In this document: piece after piece, positions 29,701 through 32,305 of the stretch
Layout: every line of letters starts with the position of its first letter
Numbering within the stretch: position 1 is the stretch's first letter
The notes under the pieces: generated by a model
Seen by the model: only the letters and a program-made list of their open reading frames with translations
Told to the model about the DNA's origin: nothing
Databases searched by the model: none
Position numbers and translations under genes: made by a program
Source: Candidatus Obscuribacterales bacterium
GTDB lineage: Bacteria > Cyanobacteriota > Vampirovibrionia > Obscuribacterales > Obscuribacteraceae
Reading direction: 5' to 3'
Assembly (NCBI GenBank): GCA_019744775.1
Contig: JAIETZ010000004.1
Span: 1-64,000 of the forward strand
DNA: 64,000 nt

Positions 29701-31382
29701 GCAATATCCTCAACAACGGCGGCTCAATAATTACACCTGTTCTGACGACATCAACAGGCAGCGGTAACATCGGCAGCAACACGACAGCTATTGATACGAC
29801 TGCCACCACAATTACATCAACCAACCAGGGCGGCAACAACACCAACATCACCGGAGGCGGCAGTCAAACAACTGTTATCACCGGCATAACTGCTGCCTCT
29901 GTCAATGTAACATCCGATGGCAGTCTCAATGTAGGTAATGTTCAATCCACTTATGGTTCGATTCAACTGACAGGCTCCGGCACAATTACCGTCACCGAAG
30001 GCTCAACTGTTCATGCCAATGAAGGCGATATCACAATCCACAACAACAATGAAACAGGCACCATCAACCTCGAGCAAAATTCCACCGTCGAAGCATACAC
30101 AAATAACGGTAGCAGCGGTCTGGGCAATGTCACCATCACCGTCGGTAACTCTATCGGCACATCAGGTACGACAGGCGCCAACGTCACGACTAATATTCAA
30201 GGCGGTGGTCAGATTATCATAGGCAACAATGGCTTCACCGCTGATGCTCCAACCAACACCATTAATGCAATAGGCGCCAATGTCACTATTGATGCCGGCG
30301 CTTCCGGCACAATCAACCTCGGCGGCAATGTCACAATTACAGCTGACCCACCAGTTGTACCGACTCCATCGAGTCAGCCAGTCGTGGCAATTTCCAACAC
30401 CTCACCAATAATTGTTGCCTCTCCATCATCATCTGTTAAAGTTGCTCTTGCTCCGTCTACCAACTCAACCTCGGCTAGCACGACGGCCACAACGGCTCAA
30501 CCATTGACTGTGACAGCCCTTGCCAACATCACTCCATTACTCACAATCAACACTGCCATAGTGGCTTCACCCCCCGTGCCGCAGCTGCTCACAACGACTC
30601 CGCATGTTCCTTCAGCATCCATGGTCATCAACAACTTCAACTCGACGCAAGTTAATCTCATTGACCCGAGCGCAGTCACACCGAGTGCACCACCCAGCAA
30701 TTCTGACAATCAACCATCTACTCAATCAACATCTAACAACTCCGACGAGAAAGCTTATTTACCAATAGCATTTACAACATCGGCGCCATCAAGCCCGGCG
30801 ATGAGCAACACTGCATATGAGCTACAACAAGCTGACCTCGGCTCTTGCCAGGTAAGACATGCAGGCAACGCTAATGTTTCATATGCCGCCGGACATGTCG
30901 ATCTTCACTCTGGTGAAGTTCTTATCCACAGCCCGCAAGCGACAACTGTTAAAGCCGGTGATTACACCATCTCAATTGAGTCTGGTTCAGTAGCGCTCGT
31001 AAGCCGCGACAACCATGTCGTCAAGGTTCGTGCCTTGCATGAAACTCACACCAACGCCATCGTCATCAAAGCCGGCAATAATTCCATCAAGCTCAACATC
31101 GGACAAGAAGTAATGCTGGCAGCCAATTCGACGCACCTGCAAGTTGCCGCCCAAGCTGATAGTCTTGGACGTCGCCACGTGATTAATGCCGACCTGTCGA
31201 ATGGGCACGCCATGTCGCGTTCGGAATTCTCGCATATGGGTCTTATTGAACAATCGCCTGTTTTAACCAAGCTCATCCAATCCAAGTCTCCCACCGATAA
31301 GCAGCTTGCGGGCAAGTTAATCAAGACGGCTGCCTGTTTAATGACCGTAACCGGGGCTCACGGAGCCTTTACCGGCAAGTAA
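5718..31382 (+). CDS. Giant (8,554 aa) secreted modular beta-solenoid protein with C-terminal FecR-like domain
   Basis: A single uninterrupted frame of 25.7 kb; at ~95 Da per residue the product is around 0.8 MDa. ATG at 5718 is followed by a clear signal peptide (hydrophobic ILILALVIQLVCPWAAYA, then AQ). The Shine-Dalgarno signal is weak. Domains by residue: N-terminal domain ~55-145; CxxC module ~393-495; 225-aa modules at ~2345-2571, 3800-4025, 5004-5229 and 7496-7725; GDSRTIVPI-type modules ~3368-3486, 5788-5897 and 6328-6440; glycine-rich block ~4178-4448; a second copy of the N-terminal domain ~4555-4650; Pro/Ser/Thr linker ~8211-8371; FecR-like domain ~8373-8498; conserved tail. Between modules lie runs of GG-N-V/I-T/S turns, as in right-handed beta-helices. 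Cysteines are rare and mostly in CxxC pairs. No TpsB/Omp85 partner is nearby, and the N-terminus lacks an obvious classical TPS domain, so the secretion route is unclear. A surface adhesin or matrix role is inference. Confidence 0.9.
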   Translation: MGMGRILILALVIQLVCPWAAYAQDAPNNSPTNLDLSSTDRNVAASSVLPSAGQATINLGGVTRAVTAADMLTAAEMVAVRQVFNTGNQYLQLNDMGAAVGGGIHLQYYATNGLTNLVIPEGVRASQNAAVLQSLNLTGNLTNSGTFNIFSSNAAVTSATVNAANIYNNVGATISSTLATLNLNAVNNIVNAGTISSAGVLNMTAGNSITNLGVMQAINNLSAQAATMVNTGTMMAQLGNVNAVTSNLVNSGVMQALAGKLTISNLASSNVLMIDGLNGVFSAAKELSVLNNITTFDSEGNLLSKGRLGVTGGTFTGQSVNFSSPSGIVGVAAEEINGPLNVAGGFAAVGVERGTLQVNGMAITGTDPIFSSGGNLELNLGGILQTAIAGGAYGGLDFIALAGGNISATNSQANSLSSAAGTPNGGHILLASGVDFTVNNPNCSTCTDPGDYTINGPSTTGGNVNLANNAFETNNNNIDVIAYGGSTNNGSVAINGLRAYGANSNVSITADSSVQLGSAASFAGNQFTISAGSNITPIGTITANQVTIESTGGNVNLRQDITATTDISVSAAAGDITRTNGTLTAPTIALDAAGNIGTALANVVVNAPTLGANSDGNVYITSVNPGITQLSISSAGSSHTFSVTSVGSLFPGLITGNDIILTTTGANSRIMSTGNITAGSTLSYFTNNFVNGASQSAGTSITVTGDNLFVTDVGSMFGGGTLTAPSINFVANNGSLSVNQEQLSGTVNASAPENIIVHVDNTSGFTLGTISTSYTVNNAPFAGITYYAGNTSAVFNFGAVIALSEGSSSPTINATLNGSQELINTLDVDGQSSGNMLVFVAATNLATTSVTNTGSILLDNPYSAVTIDTLTATDNIIVGAGGTITTTGTSTISATNDFTLRTNGNNPDIVIGNGITAGSNIALNSLIDIEQTGGTLSSSALSLQVYMGHIGTSAENIISDAASINANAEFGTDVYINATNASVQIGKSSAGTNSGNTLQITSGQHLNIIDSLKANTISLLGGNNGNIYISGNIVAGQSLSIAAQGSGEINAAATVSLTAPAISLTSDTGGIGTGTALTIGSMQSVAALQIDLDIQSNSNASISNQSNMLLQLQSSSVAGTFNLSSNYEIDVVGDVDADTLAISTTNSMGNIVLSANLTGTTSVSLTPGGAGAITQTNDSYVITAPTVNLITQIGNIGSMSDTGTNIQRINVDADNLTARNESLFGGGFQGTGSNPGGARGIVFVHSVNAGATNINGLNGSVGQEFSLIADGAITFTSGSTTQGTFSFSQGLTNPAMVITAPSITVQSGALIQNTNNGQSGSIQINTNTLVNDGQILGESIYITSLGVSAGTNNLTISGDGNLSVAFLPGFVDEGYIHFNSNAVVSVSQGSISGIVTNGTGFQMSVPTYTASSFSLTVDGDTLHVGRIASSGAVNITNQTGDIEVGNNNDQFAGVTGTNITFTVNRESNGIRNGRIFLAPNSGVNASGALVFNTPVFSNNTGALLYNPSGAGSFSGNTSYIINTTLTLDINTPSPSQYNGTWIFLWGLPQVHGQTSITIQNTGGGDLLVSGIGGMYTGSTTGAAVKSGDYSGIGTGNITMSAPNGSVVASQSVIMGNVILTAKTSQDSFGNAGLAMLDVGIPGLYTFSNYNETAFLNNTSGYEPLLNQVTPGTPQYGTWHPNTATNSIRSMSITAAGTQSSQNWTFSTWTGTTYYKAPAAQIVNGMVILSSLFDGDPTIVVNSVASGSYVVNGNLTIGTQGPPNPQNEHSHPANTLVVHTSLPFQVNGNMTVSSNGNVYIDTGSYGAFNIGSDSLSANLSVTGSSAVAFNGTGALIYASSTQDSGFVHEIYAPRGIISANVSASSTTGNFINNGSQIAGGRIDASFTGTGAGRIFTGQLVTLGGNNPQNGNITVTNSTSPLSGTTDIQIGFIDAFGNVSIRNQYGDIYMDAQTIQAGHNNDNAKSISLISDNGSIDITLNSNILASGLAGSDGTITIQYNGNFSLTNLSRLGQSTDALVTITDLDLSSASGNSFTMSKSYIASRNISISTSGTAHYLVGAGVGNNGGGDVNIYHYGDLIFEGGASSNGNNVLISNRDGDFIMGNTVAGTANSNGGTVTLRNQNGNMLITSDSEILGNNGIIISNIGGDLTINHGATINSIPQGSSELINISVSNSGGTITIDALPVNASGGPNFSYSPNFGSLGQRGGNLLASGTLTITNDGDINIIGPGADAIWAPQGIFLISSNGSVNVSQFQISSPIIGQSYNAFNVTTTGSGLTIGSVYANPTGTGTNGSISLVAGTGTLQVLANSSVRANIGNLLLQNTSGGFITLGQNAFLSAVANATDNGTVKIVSGPLPTSPIAGSAPANVISGTASGGQIYFGRNRFTANAPDNYVTTAASTVTFDASASDMITLGGNVIINGTTAGELPYQLITSLDLVNDPNAIQLLLDLQTAGVIVGNLQLIGSDLVGEATLLPSNLSLSLSAQYIPSTVTLTMQDFQSTNPLNINITASSTTTQALVAGTMEFVGTGPASNAVLNVNSTQAGPVLVFQSGGLLTSDGTLALGSNGDITSTGGRIQTPILTVASSGNVTLVNDGDITLRSSQIGGTFTLSTISNGTITIDLNAVVVAGGDVNLTATGTGSINAPSYFDPDTFTTSYGGYVKAGDTVNLTTDTGNIGADDWDSPVWFQGPNVTVHTQGSAWINNCWLCPDTPTYLGTSSVGGSLHVIVCCNGNLEIASGATVEVNTLGNSTDFYTFYAETNYGQFIVGQGANVQIYGTGANPANVLVETYGAPMVVQNGAHFQITGDGVMTLNLVPYNGFENDGLINYGFIGTEAGASNGTYINNEYGYSGFAIGGNGYFTGDVYTNMQGGSYQSIYINAISGSITTAEDINTENIFNNANGGNVTLIASGDITVGGTGLVSTHASDPNGNGGNVVLSTTSGTLSVGTISTIGGSTSGNGGNVTIYSGTDLNLLETIETYVSGGTSTAGNVTITSGGNIGLSSLVDTDAWSGATGGQIVMTAAGSINTGDLYSYGGSANGGSIILKAGTDITTGLLDSDGENGVSAGAISLIAGGNLTTQAIWATSGTGDAGAVRAISGGNISLGYIHARSVDGGSGGDVTAVASGSLTTGQIDSYANTGATASGGTVTLAAGTSINTGTIFTHSSVGLDGGSITISAGTSVTTNALIAYAGSGTGGSITIVSGSTVSTDNINANGGGPGGEINIYAKQTVTTGYLSSGGAISDGALGDAGAITVIAGGTITADSISAKSDNGNGASTVLVSTGGNIAITGGYSNTIDNTSTGNGSLGGSVALVAGGTVSVVGGIQVQSANANGVGGNIFISSGDTSGNSSVSTGAINTSAGTGGTAGIIFLGANTTGTNGQGSSSSSSGAIRYSLSGTGAASPTTNPYLFYDSTNNPSTVMAITGSGSTTLSVTTSNITMRPGVYTTDIGSSQSAVIFVAVGGDSRTIVPIVSSGNVNLLTFEASAPYTIGSGYNMVVASGGTTGISLTGNLNSDIEVKSSTFAALSTGSISQSAGAINATGIARLFAVGGDVGVSGNGIHFDSPTLATGTVGSGNALAWKFTSGALTVTTGTAGVATGTGRLFVFNADSIDVTGAAVAQITDFISSTGNSDITLHHDVVGVTQVDIEANGTGNINQLAGMIIGGSDDIILRSDSGNIGTSANARINTIATRALAAETSGTGTVFISQLGGTILLGSSSGGDFDLAITGGGATQIVGDITVADGNMTITTSSTNTALTVGSGLTTNLTVHGGSITIENDNTDLGTIVLASNLTLQTATGGNVNIVIGSVPSNPVTGTTPDNVNVTTSGGGSVYFGTYGVTANAPTNNIDANGASVIFSTGNSNLLALTLDGNVTINASNTAPFTGLTSLDLTDPATVALIVQLQGDSIIGGTLQVSGGIAVGGNVILAPTDLAASITAYNIPQDVTLTMQDFALTNVVHIDITGSSTTSQALLSGTHEFVWTGVTGTGSLNITSTQAGPVFVIANTATLSSAGALNVTADGDIQIDGTVLTNGNIAINSTGGSIAVSTVVSAGFYSSISFTAAEDIGLTSLTTYGGGNFTALAGRDIYQTTINSDINTTANTGTVVGGNITLAAGVAFTLTPNTQCSGCSIFNITGASSTGGDIDASTLSLTTNRSDINLQAHAGSDRTGTIAIQNLKTAGGEGGVQGGGDRLDAGNIIASASGSIVTGDLLAYGGGAGAAAGGGGDGGAGGYVSIASTSGDITIAGIINAFGGGGAGAAGGGGDGGDGGEIGLYAYNGSITVDSGINTSGGGGGANLGGGGDGGRGGNITLFATNSISIDGPVLAAGGGSKGAIGIGGGGGSFGGGGGAAPSISAGTVTSAATGGGTFGVGGAAASGGGGWYGGGAAGNWCCYGGSGGSGTGGEGGSNVAGGSNPGTFGHGGSGAVDGVGSAGTNAGTRPGGVISLNGSSVTVSQTIGSEFGFTDSPFAGYSIYAGNSGQVYISTPNVLLQDGNFESGSRAYSANLGSSSFTVGGSGSAGSINAQGGIYINRTSAGTDISSGTYAADSSPVTISENGSLQVTNGLSVTPAEWLAVIQTLNGGQTITLDSNGNAVGGSLNLGVANLPAGGFTELILPAGITAYTNAASIHSVNSITLNTNLSYETLTGDFTLMAPTIVVASGVQVSPAVYSSGLTIITNNLVNNGTLTSSYYTIIEALGNCNLNISGNGTLEQTLSGTSYFYFSAYKGLNQSITFNGDQLISFPDSANVSYYAYGTGSSVNFGDNTTQTIDGDANVTFFTPGVTFGASSQYNVTGSGTVDFYATQSITLADNSNATLSVGGGNINFTATYADIAFNTSGSAGPSTLYLYGAPVNISVGGTASIDGVTIATDNSLTFSSNNVNLIITGTGSLAADLGVAFNSTIGAVTVSQESITGTVSGAAGSGDFNLTVNTGDLTLGNISTTNGSIAILLGATGGALSTVPGAQIHANLGNLSLENDNTSTGTIFIGANSVLSAYSNSGNTIGNVYITIGTVPSNPDAGTAPSNVVINTPNGGSVYFGDSPSSTITANAPTNTLTANDSSILFNTGTASSNAITLDGNVTINASNATLLNSLDLTDPTVTALIISLQGSMELGGTLVVDGNGVATGGNVIIAPSNLSATLTGYNIPANVTVTMEDFTLSDSVSIDITGTSNTLYARLAGTHEFIGSVNPSGAVLNITSDQAGPIFYIYSTGLLSSDGSIDITANGNIAAANNGYITADVVTLTTTNNASIGVEGTVRVQPFTSGGPTNLTITSDGSSYVSHLGDVNLQASSAVGVFSLVTTGGGNINLSGTGVSAAAITMSAGGSGSILDTTLNAELVATANITLSAGTDVIVNGMVNSFGGTGYVSGNQSAGDISITAGHDILLAGGIFASGNADIGDGGNVTLSAGHNVSVNPGGSFPEAITTSSYYGHAGNVSITSSTGSISLGSWIDASSYYGQMGGAVTLSAGTTLTTDGIYTNATEIAGGAITLTAGDSIVAGWLGSVCDYGVAGGITLTAGTTIETLALDARAELGKAAGSITAIAGQSIDTEEIYAYTLGSSDGHGGSVTFMAGTTISTGFIRASSSAGVSGGNVSMTAGQSIDTGYIEANSNSGYGGFVSLLAGTTITTSTIDTSTGATGMSGGTVTLGAVEAIATSDITTSGGLVSSGSVHVFTGNNSNAATILLGEINASGANGGLVQIINSAANTSSTNLTVGNISTYTTGTNHGGGSVSLVSSGAISAGDIATDAGASNPYAGGVFVSSGGTGSTAINVGNISTTAPSGVAGAVILLSSQTSSSALNPTNITYASIDASGDTNGDTLVYGLYGASATLPSNLDITPTTNINIRPGGYATIAGSATVPLQLTIVGGGYPNMLVPINIGVSDVNGNSLYLDSVSTNENVGFVLSGNATLPSTLAVSANLSILALGTISTQGPLAISSPASMTLVARQGLSVSAPYSVYLHAGQTITTMGVVSTSSSAAGVNAGNIIMRAGEVIAQDIRAIGANCSGSCGSGGDVVVNGGRINIGLIDVTGGSGLSQGSVTGNAGSVLISAIYGITGDISINSITAKGGIAYGHDPGAFGGNVTVNAGLSPLLVNYINTSGGISYGHGLGGDGGNINIIAQSIIAPSLVASGGTTYGHANGGNSGSIDLIAASSINVGTMAAGGGGSWGFGLGGNGGNTLVWSDDSVTFGTIDTTGGFNVLTPGQGGNVTLLANQSITGVGIAAAGGTELAAPTGKGTGGNVLLASLNGSIVLTDSILTSGSFNTSSAIGGSVSAAASGSISINGITSNSLQGYAGNIFVSSGESVDPVVSVGTLDVSSGIAAGNGQIFLGANVAGTDGASSTSTSSIVFELASAFTTAATPDAYLFYANGGHPSEITTSTTIEVTTSNVNIFPGVYTSDIGSFSTPVTITLDVGGDSRTIVPIITTGDMYLSGFSADNTVGGSLSYQNNGYSTLLASSGPQGIVGTGAFTAAAQNPGSGGSYYLSAFGGGTIQFTTITTDANDIGNGGNVVMLADNAVIGTSLTAVGGSTSGNGGNVRISAYGDYIQLNSYIDTSAVGDSGRGGAISLSANTSIQGTSLNAIGGTDAGGGGDISAITTSMGVVFSSFIDSSSGSAFSQASTATGNAGSITLSSASNGVIYDSLRATGSRASGNGGNILINAGDAFVGVSFVDSSACDQCVVGDDNTGKAGNITVVATALITGSPSIRADGGMEGGTGGTVTLVTDSNVDVSFVSASAQIPTATSGSGNAGSITVLAKDSINGTSFRTQGGVTSGNGGPISLISRNDSINATSFIDSQAMGVGDGGDIIIQAQNYITLDSFVRSNSFGSTGSAGDIQLASRNSTIETGDIVANAVTAGNGGTISITALSNITTGAIYSYGGSTSGNGASITLLSSDTAGVINTLEINAGATVGSGGNVSLQSGYDVNVDGYISTAGGINGGNIEAVTLFNNLAIDSFVSSRSRTDGNGGNITIRAPGGTVAVYGSATISDGHNSVISASGAGSGHGGNIVMEFNSNDSFDIGSGLSNSNGVGGNISAFADSGNGGSFSVVADDDTDLYINLNNTINVSSNSGTQGTINLNYQQPGIDLTPDPTSYVYVVGNSSSELLGTTYAEGVGIDINLSKSNTTLTIGTLSATGSNVTITANTGNSSVVLLNTSTITSDLGNITVNTTNITIDGDMSAALGSITIQSSGDLHVSGSGSLEASNSVYSNSFNTYSPTGVIRFEDGTSLTQVGQGTTLVLAPFIEFGADVVFSNDYTGNSLGYIFGRGSSPIVVTLTSNSTVTFNTSDSGLIQFDSVAGSLTFNASGTGNAQLTTTGTTGINIWSSENDLTINQHVTINSGGTLSVYTLDGPTDQIINHGSLIGAGQINISGEGNLNLVSDGTVQASTIALTAFTGDFSTASINATVTSLTGTVTATANNTINLTASSPLTLGLIESANGSTTIVADGDIHVTNNIQVTEGNLILQDLNTVDGFIDIDSGVTISATTTGNTLGRVYIFIGTSLPSGTNSTAPGNVVVSNTNGGTTYFGANSITASAPDNHVNSNGSVVIFDTGSLSANSISLGGNVTINGTSQPPVDGPIYSLDFTDPNLTALIIQLQGESLIGGTLQVDAQGVATGGNAIIGSNMLSSTLTGTNIPTGVTVTFDGFTASNPLNINVSGSSLSPIATISGTAQFITSGSPSGGLINIASDQASENGRPAFLLTGTGQLISDGSLSLSASGTMTLAGTVSAETNLTLATTANNGNINITGPVSATNAVSLSVNGNGKVTGTVDSPALSFASSMGNLGSSTGSRFNSNAQSISVNTGGDAFIGNTSTGTLTLGATSVRNLDLTNNHAVTLSSTLQASQSASILVTGNNGGVTLNGNFTAPNWVDMVANGTGDIVQNAGTIRTSSVYLKSGSGNIGSSGSPIQTSAFYTTFITSGGEVHLNSSNSIRVHNPSSGSVIDITSNGQVEVAQPITSSSSVTFHGAGTIILSANITATSFTSLYGNGHGNILNNGGSIITPVLTTSTGSGNIGSNTTAIDTTATTITSTNQGGNNTNITGGGSQTTVITGITAASVNVTSDGSLNVGNVQSTYGSIQLTGSGTITVTEGSTVHANEGDITIHNNNETGTINLEQNSTVEAYTNNGSSGLGNVTITVGNSIGTSGTTGANVTTNIQGGGQIIIGNNGFTADAPTNTINAIGANVTIDAGASGTINLGGNVTITADPPVVPTPSSQPVVAISNTSPIIVASPSSSVKVALAPSTNSTSASTTATTAQPLTVTALANITPLLTINTAIVASPPVPQLLTTTPHVPSASMVINNFNSTQVNLIDPSAVTPSAPPSNSDNQPSTQSTSNNSDEKAYLPIAFTTSAPSSPAMSNTAYELQQADLGSCQVRHAGNANVSYAAGHVDLHSGEVLIHSPQATTVKAGDYTISIESGSVALVSRDNHVVKVRALHETHTNAIVIKAGNNSIKLNIGQEVMLAANSTHLQVAAQADSLGRRHVINADLSNGHAMSRSEFSHMGLIEQSPVLTKLIQSKSPTDKQLAGKLIKTAACLMTVTGAHGAFTGK
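5881..6150 (+). repeat. N-terminal domain of the giant protein, first copy
   Basis: Residues ~55-145. The landmarks are MLTAAEMVAVRQVFNTGNQ, LQLNDMGAAVGGGIHL, LTNLVIPEGV and NAAVLQSLN. The same landmarks recur in the same order at 19381-19665 in the middle of the same protein. Confidence 0.7.
6895..7200 (+). repeat. CxxC-containing module, first copy
   Basis: Landmarks: FIALAGGNISAT, GGHILLASGVDFTV, CSTC near 7045, GPSTTGGNV and NGSVAINGLRAYG. It is repeated at 17940-18260 with CSGC in the same place. Boundaries are by eye. Confidence 0.65.
12752..13430 (+). repeat. ~225-aa repeat module, copy B
   Basis: Most diverged of the five copies. It reads GGQIYFGRN, TANAPDNYV, GGNVIINGT, TSLDLVNDP, YIPSTVTLTMQDF, then GGLLTSDGTLAL, in the same order as the other copies. 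Confidence 0.7.
15819..16174 (+). repeat. GDSRTIVPI module, copy 1
   Basis: Landmarks: IFLGANTTGTNG, NPYLFYD, VTTSNITMRPGVYTTDIG, VGGDSRTIVPIVSSG. A closely related copy lies at 24699-25035 and a more distant one at 23080-23405. Confidence 0.7.
17115..17790 (+). repeat. ~225-aa repeat module, copy C
   Basis: Landmarks: VNIVIGSVPSNPVTGT, GGSVYFGTYG, TANAPTNNIDANG, DGNVTINAS, SLDLTDPATVALIVQLQG, IGGTLQVSG, NIPQDVTLTMQDFALT, ending near LNVTADGD. It is closest to copy D. Confidence 0.75.
17940..18260 (+). repeat. CxxC-containing module, second copy
   Basis: Landmarks: FTALAGRDIYQTT, GGNITLAAGVAFTLT, CSGC near 18096, GASSTGGDI, GTIAIQNLKTAGG. It matches the module at 6895-7200 in order and spacing. 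Confidence 0.65.
18250..19060 (+). repeat. Glycine-rich low-complexity block inside the giant gene
   Basis: About 270 codons dominated by GGN and GCN, giving strings such as GGGGDGGAGG and GGGGWYGGG followed by NWCCYGGSGGSGTGG. The nucleotide sequence is much richer in G+C than the flanks. The later part (about 18720-19060) resembles glycine-rich domains of the ALK/LTK type in style, but this was judged by eye only. The block lies just before the second copy of the N-terminal domain. Confidence 0.8.
19381..19665 (+). repeat. N-terminal domain of the giant protein, internal second copy
   Basis: Residues ~4555-4650. The landmarks LSVTPAEWLAVIQTLNGGQ, ITLDSNGNAVGGSLNL, FTELILPAGI and NAASIHSVN match the first copy at 5881-6150 in order, spacing and many residues. 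Confidence 0.7.
20728..21405 (+). repeat. ~225-aa repeat module, copy D
   Basis: Landmarks: VYITIGTVPSNPDAGT, GGSVYFGDS, TANAPTNTLTAND, DGNVTINAS, SLDLTDPTVTALIISLQG, GVATGGNVIIAPSNL, NIPANVTVTMEDFTLS, then GLLSSDGSIDITANGN. Confidence 0.75.
23080..23405 (+). repeat. GDSRTIVPI-type module, diverged copy 2
   Basis: Landmarks: DTLVYGLYG, TPTTNINIRPGGYATIAG, LTIVGGGYPNMLVPINIG. The position of LVPI and the RPGGY turn match copies 1 and 3, but GDSR is not kept. Confidence 0.5.
24699..25035 (+). repeat. GDSRTIVPI module, copy 3
   Basis: Landmarks: IFLGANVAGTDG, DAYLFYANG, VTTSNVNIFPGVYTSDIG, VGGDSRTIVPIITTGD. It is close to copy 1 at 15819-16174. Confidence 0.7.
28204..28890 (+). repeat. ~225-aa repeat module, copy E
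   Basis: Landmarks: GRVYIFIGTSLPSGTN, GGTTYFGAN, TASAPDN, GGNVTINGT, SLDFTDPNLTALIIQLQG, GVATGGNAIIGSNML, NIPTGVTVTFDGF, then GQLISDGSLSLSAS. It is the positional equivalent of copy A in the upstream gene. Confidence 0.75.
29607..29836 (+). repeat. 230-nt tract identical to 3873-4102
   Basis: This is the second member of the perfect 230-nt direct repeat shared by the two giant genes. It lies in the solenoid region between module E and the FecR-like domain. Confidence 0.85.
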
Positions 31383-31407
31383 GTTCGTGACTAATGTTGG
31401 CGGAGCC

Positions 31408-31476
31408 AATACTGGAAAGTATTTGCGACCCAAGTGGGGAGCCTACGATTGCCAGCCTGGTTAGGTTTGGCTAACC
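31408..31476 (+). other. Two small hairpins after the giant gene
   Basis: AATACT-ggaa-AGTATT lies at 31408-31423 and GGTTAG-gtttgg-CTAACC at 31459-31476, both between the giant gene and the VWA gene. Neither is followed by a run of T, so they are not convincing intrinsic terminators. They may stabilise the mRNA end or act in a leader. Confidence 0.3.
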
Positions 31477-31513
31477 TCTCCTTGTATATGGCTTCGAGGC
31501 AATTCCGTTAAAC

Positions 31514-32305
31514 ATGGACGGTTACGATTCACTTACGAAAAAGCCGGAGCAGGCAGGTCCTGAGACACTGCTCTTGGTTCTCGACTGCTCATCCTCAATG
31601 ACCGACGGCAATTACCAGCAGTGCAAGGCGGTCATAGAAAATGCCATTTGCCCGCAACCGACTATGTCCGGCGCCTATCCTGAAGGGGCTATCGGAGACG
31701 ATGTGCTTTTAGGACTTAGGGAGTTCGGCGAGCACAATCCAGCATTAACCAACGAATGCAGACAAAGCGAGCTTGTCGTCAGACCCGGTTTAGCCAATCG
31801 CTCACAAGTCCTAGGCAAACTCAACAGCGTCAGCTTCGGTTATACAACGCCACTTACCTATGCGATAAATCAATTACCTCTAGATTTAGCTCGGGCACGC
31901 GGACCCAAGCACGTCATTTTGTTTACGGACGGCGATGGGACATGTCCTGATGAAGATGCTTGCAACGCATTGCAGAGAGTACAGCAACAAACCGGTGCCA
32001 GAATAGATATTATTGGTTTGCGCGGCGCTAATCAGGATTTACTTAAGTGCATAAACGATCTGCACAATCCAAACATTCAAGCGCAGTCAGCAAACGCTGA
32101 AAACCTCAATGATATTTTCGGCAGCATGGTGCGCAAGAATCTTGAAGGAAAAGTTCTACCTCACCAATCAACGCATCGTAGTCTGTGGAACAAGTTCCAA
32201 GCATTTTTGCATCCCGAGCATAAACATGAGTGCCATTGCCACAAGCCGCCACTTAATAAAATCCAAGCGTCTAAGACCGGATATTATCGGGAGGGACAGC
32301 AGTAA
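31514..32305 (+). CDS. VWA-domain protein with His/Cys-rich tail
   Basis: 263 residues. A von Willebrand A domain fills residues ~15-215. The metal-ion-dependent adhesion site is intact: D24-x-S26-x-S28 (LDCSSSM), T111/T112 (YTTPLTYAI) and D139 (FTDGDG). There is no signal peptide or membrane helix, so it appears cytoplasmic unless exported another way. The C-terminal part has a dense cluster, HPEHKHECHCHK (residues 223-234), that looks like a metal-binding site and is not part of a standard VWA domain. The start is ATG with only a weak upstream GAGG. Its stop overlaps the next start (TAATG), so the two are translationally coupled. With the TadG-like gene at 33920 it may form a secretion or surface-assembly unit; this is inference. 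Confidence 0.82.
   Translation: MDGYDSLTKKPEQAGPETLLLVLDCSSSMTDGNYQQCKAVIENAICPQPTMSGAYPEGAIGDDVLLGLREFGEHNPALTNECRQSELVVRPGLANRSQVLGKLNSVSFGYTTPLTYAINQLPLDLARARGPKHVILFTDGDGTCPDEDACNALQRVQQQTGARIDIIGLRGANQDLLKCINDLHNPNIQAQSANAENLNDIFGSMVRKNLEGKVLPHQSTHRSLWNKFQAFLHPEHKHECHCHKPPLNKIQASKTGYYREGQQ

Noticed and set aside
5718-31382. A two-partner secretion (TpsA/TpsB) system
   Set aside because: The body resembles TpsA proteins, but no Omp85-type TpsB gene is in the window and the N-terminal domain lacks clear TPS motifs.
31459-31476. An intrinsic terminator after the giant gene
   Set aside because: The 6-bp hairpin is not followed by a T run, so it is reported only as a small hairpin.
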